A stretch of 31,342 nt of DNA from an uncultured Mollicutes bacterium. Lineage in GTDB: Bacteria > Bacillota_I > Bacilli_A > Acholeplasmatales > Anaeroplasmataceae. The notes under the pieces are model-generated. The model had not been told where the DNA came from. It saw only the letters and a list, made by a program, of their open reading frames with translations, and ran no database searches. Below, piece after piece: positions 7,701 to 14,560 of the stretch. How positions within the stretch are numbered: the first letter of the stretch is position 1; every line of letters begins with the position of its first letter. The DNA lies in NCBI GenBank assembly GCA_900540705.1, contig UQGR01000024.1, forward strand, positions 1 through 31,342. The letters run 5' to 3'. The position numbers and the translations under genes were made by a program.

Positions 7701-8634
7701 GTCAAGATATCTTTTCTATGTGATAGCAGTTGGGGTTTTGATTTTATTTTTATTGATGGTCATCAGCTCTCTTTTAAATATTGGAGAGAAGCTTAGAAGA
7801 ATTTCAGAGTATTTAGAATATGGCTTCTACGCTCTAGTAGTTTTATTATTTTATTTTGTAATAATACAGCCTATCATTATCATCGTTAAATCTCCTTCAC
7901 TTTCCATTGCCACCTCACTAGATCAAAATGACCCTAAGGCAGTAGCAATCTATAAAAAGGTAGCAAAAAATATTTGTAAGAGCAATGACCTTCCTAGAGA
8001 AGAACTCATTTTATTGACAGAGTATAAAAATAAGCAGGAGCTTTTATTCAACCTTCAGTATGTATTTGAAAGAACCGTGAAGAAGCAGCTCAATCACATT
8101 ATTTTACATGACGCTAAGGTGGTGATGATCTCTACAGCGATTTGTCAAAGTGCCCGCTTTGATATGATTACAGTTTTTGCGGTGAATGTCAAAATGGTAA
8201 AAGAGCTCGTAGAGAAATGTGGATTTCGACCTTCCATGAAGAATTTAAGCAAGCTGACCATCAATGTTTTTGGAACAGCTTTAATTGCTGAAGGATTAGA
8301 GAATTTAAAGCTAGAGGATGTTGTCCCTAAAAGCTCCTTAGATGTCTTAAATAATATGCCTTATCTAGGCACGATATTAGAAAGTGTGATTCAGGGTGCT
8401 GCCAACGCTCTGATGACACTTAGGATTGGCTGTGTGTGTCGTAGATATTTATTTAACGATGGATCCATTGTGACAAAGGAGGATATCCGTAGACAGGCTT
8501 ATAAGGAAACCCTAAAGCTACTGCCTATGGTGGTTGCAGATACAATTGCCTTTTTTCCAAGGCGTATTGTAAAATTCTTTACAGGTCGTAAAAAAGATAT
8601 AAAGGAAGAGGAGTATGGATATGGAGAAGAATAA
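7678..8634 (+). CDS. DUF697 / YcjF-like membrane protein
   Basis: This membrane protein of 318 residues has a basic N-terminus and two hydrophobic segments (about 12-33 and 45-70). A soluble region with the DUF697 pattern follows: ICQSARFDMITVFAVNVKMV, then TINVFGTALIAEGLEN and a Gly/Ala-rich helix near IQGAANALMTLRIG. DUF697 proteins, including E. coli YcjF, are poorly understood and are often linked to GTPases or membrane stress. AGGAGG (7666-7671) fits the ATG at 7678 better than the one three bases earlier. It overlaps the pectinesterase-like gene by 23 bases and the next gene by 20, so the three are one operon. No function can be given with confidence. Confidence 0.75.
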   Translation: MKKKQKDKSRYLFYVIAVGVLILFLLMVISSLLNIGEKLRRISEYLEYGFYALVVLLFYFVIIQPIIIIVKSPSLSIATSLDQNDPKAVAIYKKVAKNICKSNDLPREELILLTEYKNKQELLFNLQYVFERTVKKQLNHIILHDAKVVMISTAICQSARFDMITVFAVNVKMVKELVEKCGFRPSMKNLSKLTINVFGTALIAEGLENLKLEDVVPKSSLDVLNNMPYLGTILESVIQGAANALMTLRIGCVCRRYLFNDGSIVTKEDIRRQAYKETLKLLPMVVADTIAFFPRRIVKFFTGRKKDIKEEEYGYGEE

Positions 8635-9097
8635 TTTAGAATCAGTATGGGCAGATGGTGTGCCTCAAAAAATAAATCCGGAGGATGTATTACCTCCCAA
8701 GCACATTTTAGATATGTGCATTCGATTTACACTAGAACAGATAATCAAGGATAAGGGATATAAGGTATTAGGAGTGAACGATGACTTAAAAAGCTATCCC
8801 AATATCTTATTAGAAAAGGAAAATCAACAGTATGCGATTGCGGTAGTACCATGTGTTTATCCGAATTTCATCCAAAAAAATGATGATTTAAGAATCCGCT
8901 TTGTTAAAGGCTGCCAGCAACAAAAGGCAGTTCCTGTTCTCTGTCCAGTTTTGATTCATTCACAGGACAAGGAACGAGCAATGAAAAGTATTATGCTCAA
9001 AGGGGATTTATTTAGAATCACGAATATTGGGCAACTGATATTGACTGATGAGGAAACTCAGGAAATCCTACCAAAATCTTTAACCTTTAAGCTGTAA
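8615..9097 (+). CDS. Unknown conserved-looking soluble protein
   Basis: I do not recognise this protein of 160 residues. It is soluble, with no membrane segment or signal peptide. Its N-terminal part is acidic and helical (PPKHILDMCIRFTLEQIIKD). The rest alternates strand-like and charged stretches (QYAIAVVPCVYPNF, AVPVLCPVLIHS) and ends in FRITNIGQLILTDEE. It follows the DUF697 gene with a 20-base overlap. Two starts are possible: 8615, with AAGGAAG 6 bases upstream, or 8621, with GAGGAG 7 bases upstream. A terminator comes 13 bases after the stop, so it closes the operon. The overlapping arrangement suggests it works with the DUF697 membrane protein, but that is inference. Confidence 0.65.
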   Translation: MDMEKNNLESVWADGVPQKINPEDVLPPKHILDMCIRFTLEQIIKDKGYKVLGVNDDLKSYPNILLEKENQQYAIAVVPCVYPNFIQKNDDLRIRFVKGCQQQKAVPVLCPVLIHSQDKERAMKSIMLKGDLFRITNIGQLILTDEETQEILPKSLTFKL

Positions 9098-9110
9098 CCT
9101 ATTTGAATTT

Positions 9111-9140
9111 AGCGTGTTAGGAGCACGCTTTTCTTTTTTC
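9111..9140 (+). terminator. Intrinsic terminator after the pectinesterase-DUF697 operon
   Basis: AGCGTG (9111-9116) and CACGCT (9124-9129) pair around a 7-base loop, followed by a T-rich tract. Confidence 0.8.
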
Positions 9141-9170
9141 TTTATGTCGAAATTTGTCACACCTTTTATT

Positions 9171-9199
9171 TTGAATATTTTACTTCAGTAAGGTATAAT
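9171..9199 (+). promoter_or_regulatory. Sigma-A promoter of the small membrane protein pair
   Basis: TTGAAT (9171-9176) and TATAAT (9194-9199) are 17 bp apart. With the start chosen at 9340 the untranslated leader would be about 130 bases. Apart from AT-rich sequence I see no recognised motif in that leader. Confidence 0.75.
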
Positions 9200-9339
9200 A
9201 AACTTAAGAAAGATGTAGAAAAATGACATATAGGAGTGAAAAAATAATTTTATATTTTAAATTTTATTTGCCATTTTATCTTACAAACTTTGAAGAACTA
9301 ATGGAGGCTTTTAAAAACTATAAAAAGAGAGGAAAACTA

Positions 9340-9531
9340 ATGAGAAGAGATTTATTAATTTTTATTTTAGGAATAGCTTTGTTGATTGCTGGTAGTATCA
9401 CTATGACCTGGGAGGCAGGAATTATAGGTATGTTTTTAATACCTATAGGAGTAATTCTATGTATTATCGTGATTGCAATTCAAAAGCCAGTAAAACAGAT
9501 AGATAAAACGAAAAAAGAAGAAAAGGAATAA
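9340..9531 (+). CDS. Small two-helix membrane protein, tandem paralogue 1
   Basis: The protein has 63 residues: a short basic start (MRRDLLIF), two hydrophobic helices (about 5-22 and 27-49) and a highly charged cytoplasmic tail (KQIDKTKKEEKE). An upstream in-frame ATG at 9223 would add 39 residues, but GAGAGG about 6 bases before 9340 and the clean alignment with the next gene (MKRNVMVFLLGLVLILAGG versus MRRDLLIFILGIALLIAGS) support the shorter form. No family is recognised. The pair probably arose by gene duplication. Confidence 0.6.
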   Translation: MRRDLLIFILGIALLIAGSITMTWEAGIIGMFLIPIGVILCIIVIAIQKPVKQIDKTKKEEKE

Positions 9532-9541
9532 AAGGATAAGT

Positions 9542-9736
9542 ATGAAACGTAATGTAATGGTATTTCTTTTAGGATTAGTTTTAATTTTGGCAGGTGGTAT
9601 GTCAGCAACAGAAGCCTCCTATATGATAGGTGCTTATATCATACTTTTAGGAATTATCCTTTGTTTGATTTCAATTTTGGTTCAAAAACCAGAAAAAAAA
9701 TCTGACAAGTCGAAAGAAATAGAGAAAGAAGAATAA
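9542..9736 (+). CDS. Small two-helix membrane protein, tandem paralogue 2
   Basis: The protein has 64 residues with the same plan as its neighbour: a basic start, two hydrophobic helices and a Lys/Glu-rich tail (KSDKSKEIEKEE). It begins 10 bases after the stop of the first copy; AAAAGGATAAGT serves as a weak ribosome binding site. A terminator follows at once. The two copies match mainly in the first helix and around LGIILCLISILVQKP versus IGVILCIIVIAIQKP. The function is unknown. Confidence 0.6.
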   Translation: MKRNVMVFLLGLVLILAGGMSATEASYMIGAYIILLGIILCLISILVQKPEKKSDKSKEIEKEE

Positions 9737-9744
9737 TGAAATGT

Positions 9745-9778
9745 AAAATCCTTATCGGTTAGATAAGGATTTTATTAC
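9745..9778. terminator. Bidirectional terminator between convergent genes
   Basis: Perfect 12-bp arms AAAATCCTTATC (9745-9756) and GATAAGGATTTT (9762-9773) enclose a 5-base loop. It serves the small membrane genes on the + strand and the HD gene on the - strand; the HD gene's stop codon (9754-9752) lies inside the stem. Confidence 0.8.
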
Positions 9779-10255
9779 TTTTTTCTTAAGTTTTAAAGCC
9801 TTGTAATCAGATCTTGCTGCTAGTTTATCGCATAGGCAGATAATCCAGCCTGCTTTGGTAGTAGGAGGAATTAGAGTAAGAGGAAACATATGATGTGCCA
9901 TATGACGTTTTTCATTTTTGGTAATTGAAAACAGCCTCTGGGCATTTTTTACGGCTCTTTTGGGGTGAAATAATCCATGTAGGTGTATTCCTTTACCCTG
10001 CTTATGCCAATCATAAAAATACAAATCATGTAAGAGAGCAGCTCGAATCAGCTCTCTATGATCTAGCTTAATATTATGCTTTACTGCAAAACAATAGGCT
10101 AGGTAGGTAACCTTTATGGCATGCGTATAGGTGGAAATGGTTCCGTGATGGTAATAGTTCTTAAGCTTTAAATATTCCTCGTTATATATAATTTTTTTGA
10201 TTTCCTTAAAAAAGAAATCCTTTTGTTCTTTAGGCAGCTGATATCTTTCTTTCAT
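9752..10255 (-). CDS. HD-domain protein (putative metal-dependent phosphohydrolase)
   Basis: This soluble protein has 167 residues from the chosen start. HD-superfamily metal ligands are visible in order: the His of STYTHAIKV, the HD pair of AALLHDLYFYDW, further His residues in GLFHPKRAV and HMAHHMFPL, and the Asp of ICLCDKLAAR. HD proteins hydrolyse phosphoesters such as nucleotides or (p)ppGpp, but nothing here shows the substrate. It is the only clear minus-strand gene in the window. Another ATG at 10276 would add seven residues, but a TATAAT (10270-10265) falls within that extension, which favours 10255. Neither start has a Shine-Dalgarno sequence. It is divergent from the ABC pair that follows. 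Confidence 0.75.
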   Translation of the reverse strand: MKERYQLPKEQKDFFFKEIKKIIYNEEYLKLKNYYHHGTISTYTHAIKVTYLAYCFAVKHNIKLDHRELIRAALLHDLYFYDWHKQGKGIHLHGLFHPKRAVKNAQRLFSITKNEKRHMAHHMFPLTLIPPTTKAGWIICLCDKLAARSDYKALKLKKKVIKSLSNR

Positions 10256-10264
10256 AGTACTAAT

Positions 10265-10293
10265 ATTATATAACATTTTTTAAAAGATTAATA
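10265..10293 (-). promoter_or_regulatory. Possible promoter of the HD gene
   Basis: On the minus strand TATAAT (10270-10265) is preceded, at 17 bp, by a poor -35 (TATTAA, 10293-10288). If used, transcription would start within a few bases of the ATG at 10255, giving an almost leaderless message. Confidence 0.35.
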
Positions 10294-10348
10294 ACTTTAT
10301 TTTAAATTCATAGGTTGTTATTTTATAAAGAAATTTGTAGAACTTAAA

Positions 10349-10376
10349 TTGAATATTTTTTTTAAAATGCTATAAT
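10349..10376 (+). promoter_or_regulatory. Sigma-A promoter of the ABC-FtsX pair
   Basis: TTGAAT (10349-10354) and TATAAT (10371-10376) are 16 bp apart, about 36 bases before the ATPase start. Confidence 0.7.
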
Positions 10377-10411
10377 ATTAGATAACTTGAAATGAGATGG
10401 AAGTGAGTAAG

Positions 10412-11113
10412 ATGGCTTTTATAGAGGTCAAAGAGTTAAGGAAGGTATATGGTGTTAAGGATACGGTTATTACAGCCTTAGATGGAGTTTCCTTTGAACT
10501 AGAACGAAAGGAGCTTGTCGTCATCTTAGGTGCTAGCGGGGCTGGAAAATCTACCCTTTTAAACCTGCTTGGTGGTATGGATTATGCAACAAGTGGCACC
10601 TATTTGGTCAATGGGACAGATGTCACCAAATATAAGGATAAGGAGCTTGCCTTATTCCGCAGGAATCATGTGGGTTTTGTTTTCCAATTTTATAACCTGA
10701 TGCCGAATTTGACAGCCTATGAGAATGTAAAGCTTTCTTTAGCGCATTCTAAGGACCACTTAGATCCAAAGGAAGCCTTAGAGCTTGTGGGCTTAGGAAA
10801 TCGTTTAAATAATTTTCCTTCTCATTTGTCTGGTGGTGAACAACAGCGTGTTTCCATTGCTAGAGCGGTAGTGAAAAAGCCGGATATCCTGCTGTGTGAT
10901 GAACCGACTGGGGCATTAGATAGCCAAACGGGGAAGAGCATTTTAAAGCTTTTGAAAAGTATCAGCGACAGTGGAAATCAAAGTGTGATCATCGTTACCC
11001 ACAATGCCAACATTGCTTTGGTGGCAGACCGAGTAATCCGTCTTTCTGATGGAAAAATCATCAAGGATGAAAAAATAGAAAAGCCTCTAGATATTGAGGA
11101 AATCCAGTGGTAG
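10412..11113 (+). CDS. ABC transporter ATPase, MacB/LolD/SalX type
   Basis: This cytoplasmic ATPase has 233 residues. It has Walker A LGASGAGKST, Q-loop FVFQFYNLMPNLTAYENV, signature LSGGEQQRVSIARAV, Walker B ILLCDEPTGALDS and H-loop VTHN, the pattern of the family that drives FtsX-type permeases. The start at 10412 is preferred over the ATG at 10397 because GGAAGTGAG precedes it. The permease gene at 11107 overlaps its end by 7 bases, so they form one system. Relatives export peptides or antibiotics or act in envelope processes. No two-component system is adjacent that would suggest peptide sensing. Confidence 0.9.
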   Translation: MAFIEVKELRKVYGVKDTVITALDGVSFELERKELVVILGASGAGKSTLLNLLGGMDYATSGTYLVNGTDVTKYKDKELALFRRNHVGFVFQFYNLMPNLTAYENVKLSLAHSKDHLDPKEALELVGLGNRLNNFPSHLSGGEQQRVSIARAVVKKPDILLCDEPTGALDSQTGKSILKLLKSISDSGNQSVIIVTHNANIALVADRVIRLSDGKIIKDEKIEKPLDIEEIQW

Positions 11114-13410
11114 GTAATGTTTTAAATGTTAAGGTTGTACGAGAGATAAAAAATAATTTTAAGACCTATTTATCTGTCATTTTGATTGCCGCCTTAGCAG
11201 TAACGCTTTTTACGGGAATTCTTGCCAACTATCAAAATTTTAACGATCGACTAGAATACATATATCAAGAGGCAAATATGTGTGATGGTATCGTAATGAC
11301 AAAGAGCCGAAATGAAGAGCTTGAAGCCTATTTGAGTGAACAAGAAATTTTCTATGAAAAAAGAATATATCTTCCTACTAAGTCAGGGAATGAAAATATC
11401 TATCTTGTAACCTTTGAGGAAAAGTCTACCTTGAACCATCCGTTTAAAACATCAGTAGAAGGTGATATTACAGAGGATATGGTGTTGGTGGATTCGAACT
11501 TTCTTAAGAGGAATCAGCTAGAGATTGGAGATATCTTTGAGGCCTCATTGCCCTTATACGATTTGAAGATTACCCTAAAGATTAGTGGAACAATGACTCA
11601 TCCAGAATCTTTAGAAAATTCGACCTACAATCCATCCTTTATTCAGGTGGGATATCAGGCATTGAAGACTTCTATTTTAGATGCATTTTCATCACCCTTT
11701 GTTACAGAAGAACTCATTGAATCTGTTCTAAGAGACTATTTTAACCAATATCTAATAGAGGGAGATGAAGCCGTTTTCTCCTCTATAAAAGAGAAGTTTG
11801 AAGATAGTGATAACTTTGTCTATTCCTTGAAGCGGAGTGAGCTTCCTTCAAATATGACAGTTGATGCGGATGTCACACAGGCTAAACAGCTGATTTATAT
11901 CTTTCCTGTAATCTTTTATTTAGTAGCTATATTGATTATTCTAACCTCCATCTCCCAGCTCATCCATCGTGAATCAAAGAATATTGGTATTTTAAAGGCC
12001 TTAGGATTTTCTAAGGGAGAAATATTATTTCACTATATGAAAATATTTATGGTTTTAGGATGTATTGGTTCTATGATAGGTATCCTTTTGGGGCCTTTAA
12101 TTGTTCCTTCTGTCATGGGTAAAAAATATAATATATTATATCAACTCCCTACGATATCCTTACCATTTTTTAGAGTGGAATATCTAATCAGTGTAGGAAT
12201 TTTACTCATTATCACAGCCTTTACAAGCTTTTTTGCTTGTTATGAAGCGATGAATCAAGTTCCAGCGACAAGTCTAAGAGGAGAAAATTCTGTAAAAATG
12301 AAGATTTCATTTTTGAATAGATTTTCCTTTATGAACAAAATGCCTTTATCTATCCTGATGGCCTTTCGAAATATGAAGCGTAAAATCAGTCGTACCCTGA
12401 TGGTCATTTTAGGCGTGTTAGGTTGCAGTGCCCTGCTGGTCTGTGGCTTTGGAATTGAGGATACCATCAACTATGGATTAGATTTAGAGCTTGATGAGCT
12501 CATCCCTTATGATGTCTCTGTAACCTATCAGGGGGAAGCAAGCATTGAAGAAGAACTAAAAAGCATTGAAGGAGTAGATCTTGTCGATGAATATGCAAAA
12601 TATTCCATCAGTGTTTCTAAAGAGCACCTCATTTCCTCTTACTTATTTTTACTTCCAGAGGAAGCTAAGATATTTAAACCAGCCTACGGGGTAGAAGGGT
12701 GCATTTTATCCTCTAAGGTAGCAGAAGAAATAGGTGCACAGGCTGGAGATGAAATCCAATTTATGTTTCAAAATAAATCCTTTCTTGTAGAGGTGACCTC
12801 AGTTCAGGATTTTTGTATCAGTCAGGGTGTGTTTTTATCAAAAGCTTTCACAGAAGAAATTGAATTTAAACCTACCGCCGCCTGGATAAAAACGACAGAT
12901 GAAGGTTTAAATGATCAGGTAGCTTCCACTATATCTTCCATCGACCATGTACTTTCTACGCTGACAATTGCGGAAATGCGAGTACGAGCCGATGATGTAA
13001 TTTCTTCTATCAAGGTAATGACCTGGACCATTAAAATATTTGCAATCCTGCTGGCAGTTGTGGTGTTATATAATTTAGCCTTATTGAACTTTAAGGAAAG
13101 AACCAAGGATATTGCAACTCTGAAGGTTTTAGGCTTTTCTAAGTTTGAGGTAGCTTCCTCCTTTATCATAGAAATTATAACCCTGACCTTCTTTGGAGCC
13201 TTGATTGGCTTGTGCTTTGGATATCCACTATTGGTTGCTGTATTATCCATCAATGAGAATCCTCTTTTAAGCTACATTTACCACATCAATCCTTTATCCT
13301 ATGGACTCACAGTTCTCATCACCTGTGGAACAAGTCTTTTCATCAATCTGTTCTTCGCATTTTTAACGAATAAGGTCCAGATGGTTGAATCCTTAAAATC
13401 AGTAGAATAG
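11107..13410 (+). CDS. FtsX-family ABC transporter permease (two FtsX domains)
   Basis: This membrane protein of 767 residues partners the preceding ATPase. It has two repeats of the same plan: an N-terminal helix (about 18-38), a large extracytoplasmic domain, then three helices starting with LIYIFPVIFYLVAILIILTS. A further helix (MVILGVLGCSALLVCGFGI), a second extracytoplasmic domain and three closing helices follow. That gives about eight membrane segments. The FtsX motif appears twice as SKNIGILKALGFSKGEI and TKDIATLKVLGFSKFEV. The start is GTG at 11107, with GAGGAAA about 6 bases upstream. This long form occurs widely in Firmicutes with SalX-type ATPases. The substrate is unknown. Confidence 0.88.
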   Translation: MVGNVLNVKVVREIKNNFKTYLSVILIAALAVTLFTGILANYQNFNDRLEYIYQEANMCDGIVMTKSRNEELEAYLSEQEIFYEKRIYLPTKSGNENIYLVTFEEKSTLNHPFKTSVEGDITEDMVLVDSNFLKRNQLEIGDIFEASLPLYDLKITLKISGTMTHPESLENSTYNPSFIQVGYQALKTSILDAFSSPFVTEELIESVLRDYFNQYLIEGDEAVFSSIKEKFEDSDNFVYSLKRSELPSNMTVDADVTQAKQLIYIFPVIFYLVAILIILTSISQLIHRESKNIGILKALGFSKGEILFHYMKIFMVLGCIGSMIGILLGPLIVPSVMGKKYNILYQLPTISLPFFRVEYLISVGILLIITAFTSFFACYEAMNQVPATSLRGENSVKMKISFLNRFSFMNKMPLSILMAFRNMKRKISRTLMVILGVLGCSALLVCGFGIEDTINYGLDLELDELIPYDVSVTYQGEASIEEELKSIEGVDLVDEYAKYSISVSKEHLISSYLFLLPEEAKIFKPAYGVEGCILSSKVAEEIGAQAGDEIQFMFQNKSFLVEVTSVQDFCISQGVFLSKAFTEEIEFKPTAAWIKTTDEGLNDQVASTISSIDHVLSTLTIAEMRVRADDVISSIKVMTWTIKIFAILLAVVVLYNLALLNFKERTKDIATLKVLGFSKFEVASSFIIEIITLTFFGALIGLCFGYPLLVAVLSINENPLLSYIYHINPLSYGLTVLITCGTSLFINLFFAFLTNKVQMVESLKSVE

Positions 13411-13450
13411 GTGAAAAAACCGGCTAAAAAAGTGAATTACCTCTTGACTA

Positions 13451-13478
13451 TTGCCACTAAATTGTGTATCATTATAAT
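13451..13478 (+). promoter_or_regulatory. Promoter of the rplU operon
   Basis: TTGCCA (13451-13456) and TATAAT (13473-13478) are 16 bp apart. A TTGACT at 13444 lies too far upstream (23 bp) to pair with this -10. Confidence 0.65.
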
Positions 13479-13504
13479 GTTGTAACATGCACCACGTAGA
13501 AAAG

Positions 13505-13541
13505 GTCACAAAGGATGAAAAATCTACCTTCATAGTGTGTC
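13505..13541 (+). ncRNA. Candidate L21 leader structure
   Basis: The transcribed leader of rplU can fold into a hairpin. CACA (13507-13510) pairs with TGTG (13536-13539), and inside that ATGAA (13515-13519) pairs with TTCAT (13529-13533). Firmicutes rplU messages are known to carry an autoregulatory L21 leader. I see the position and the pairing but could not compare it with the family model, so the identity is tentative. Confidence 0.4.
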
Positions 13542-13569
13542 TTAAATATGAATCAGGAGGTAATACGAC

Positions 13570-13881
13570 ATGTATGCAATTGTAGAAACTGGTGGAAAAC
13601 AGGTTCAGGTAGAGGTTGGACAGGCAATTTATGTTGAAAAGCTTGATGTTGCTGAAGGAGAAACCTATACGTTTGACAAGGTTTTATTTGTATCTGGTGA
13701 TAAGAAGCCTTTAATTGGTGCTCCATATGTTGAGGGAGCAACTGTTACTGCAAAATGTGAGAAGCAGGGCAGAGGCAAGAAGATTGTAATCTTCAAGTAT
13801 CGTCCAAAGAAGCATTCTGCTACAAAGAAGGGTCATCGTCAATCCTATACTAAGTTAGTTGTTGAAGCTATTAACGCTTAA
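13570..13881 (+). CDS. rplU: 50S ribosomal protein L21
   Basis: This is ribosomal protein L21 of the large subunit, 103 residues, the usual length. It begins MYAIVETGGKQVQVEVGQ and ends in the RNA-binding HRQSYTKLVV motif after the basic stretch FKYRPKKHSATKKGH. AGGAGG lies 8 bases before the ATG. It is first in the rplU-prp-rpmA operon, the standard Firmicutes order. Confidence 0.98.
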   Translation: MYAIVETGGKQVQVEVGQAIYVEKLDVAEGETYTFDKVLFVSGDKKPLIGAPYVEGATVTAKCEKQGRGKKIVIFKYRPKKHSATKKGHRQSYTKLVVEAINA

Positions 13882-13883
13882 TT

Positions 13884-14192
13884 ATGACAACCTATAATGT
13901 AATAAGAAAAGAAAATGAAGCAACTCTTGAGGTGAAGGGACATGCGAATTTTGACGTCTATGGAACAGATATCGTGTGTGCTAGCATTTCAACTGCTTGT
14001 ATTTTTACAGCGAATTTAATCGAGAAATTAAATTTAGGTTACAACATTATCGATTTAGTTTGTGAGGAAGGATACTTTCGCTTACAGGTAAAGACTACAG
14101 ATGGTACGTCAAATGCTATTTTTGAGAATTTGGAGTATACATTAGAAGAAATTTCTAAGCAATATCCTAAATATTTAAAATATAAAAAATAG
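13884..14192 (+). CDS. prp: Ribosomal-processing cysteine protease Prp
   Basis: This is the small cysteine protease (102 residues) that removes the N-terminal leader of ribosomal protein L27 in Firmicutes. The catalytic His is in VKGHANFDVYGTD and the catalytic Cys in IVCASISTAC. It lies between rplU and rpmA, as in other Gram-positive bacteria. No Shine-Dalgarno precedes the ATG, which is only 2 bases after the rplU stop, so translation probably depends on ribosomes finishing L21. Its substrate is the next gene product, whose leader carries the cleavage site. Confidence 0.95.
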   Translation: MTTYNVIRKENEATLEVKGHANFDVYGTDIVCASISTACIFTANLIEKLNLGYNIIDLVCEEGYFRLQVKTTDGTSNAIFENLEYTLEEISKQYPKYLKYKK

Positions 14193-14203
14193 GAGGATTT
14201 CAT

Positions 14204-14488
14204 ATGCTAAAGTTTAATTTGCAATTATTTGCATCTAAAAAAGGTGTTGGTTCTACAAAGAACGGCCGTGATTCAGAAGCTAAGCGTTTAGGTGCTAAGG
14301 CTAGTGATGGTGAATATGTAACTGCAGGATCAATCTTATATCGCCAAAGAGGTACAAAGATTTTCCCTGGCAATAATGTTGGTCGTGGTGGCGATGATAC
14401 GTTATATTCAAAGGTGACTGGATTAGTTAAATTTGAACGTAAAGGCCGCGATAAAAAGCAAGTTTCTGTTTATCCAGTAGCTGAATAA
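14204..14488 (+). CDS. rpmA: 50S ribosomal protein L27 with Prp-cleaved leader
   Basis: This is ribosomal protein L27, 94 residues. Its mature N-terminal tail reaches the peptidyl-transferase centre. The first nine residues, MLKFNLQLF, are the Firmicutes leader removed by Prp; the mature chain aligns from ASKKGVGSTKNGRDS. The usual leader ends LQFFA, whereas here it is LQLFA, so one Phe next to the cut is Leu. AGGAGG lies 8 bases before the ATG. A terminator follows. Confidence 0.97.
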   Translation: MLKFNLQLFASKKGVGSTKNGRDSEAKRLGAKASDGEYVTAGSILYRQRGTKIFPGNNVGRGGDDTLYSKVTGLVKFERKGRDKKQVSVYPVAE

Positions 14489-14500
14489 GAACAAGCGGAC

Positions 14501-14532
14501 AGTACCCAAAAAGGCTTTGGGTACTTTTTTTT
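14501..14532 (+). terminator. Intrinsic terminator after rpmA
   Basis: Perfect 10-bp arms AGTACCCAAA (14501-14510) and TTTGGGTACT (14516-14525) are followed by a run of Ts. No separate promoter is evident before obgE, 28 bases on, so some read-through is likely. Confidence 0.9.
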
Positions 14533-14560
14533 AAAATTCCTGAAAAAGGAGGAACGTAAA

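Noticed and set aside
9223..9339. In-frame 39-residue extension of the first small membrane protein
   Set aside because: The ATG at 9223 has no ribosome binding site, and the neighbouring paralogue lacks any such extension.
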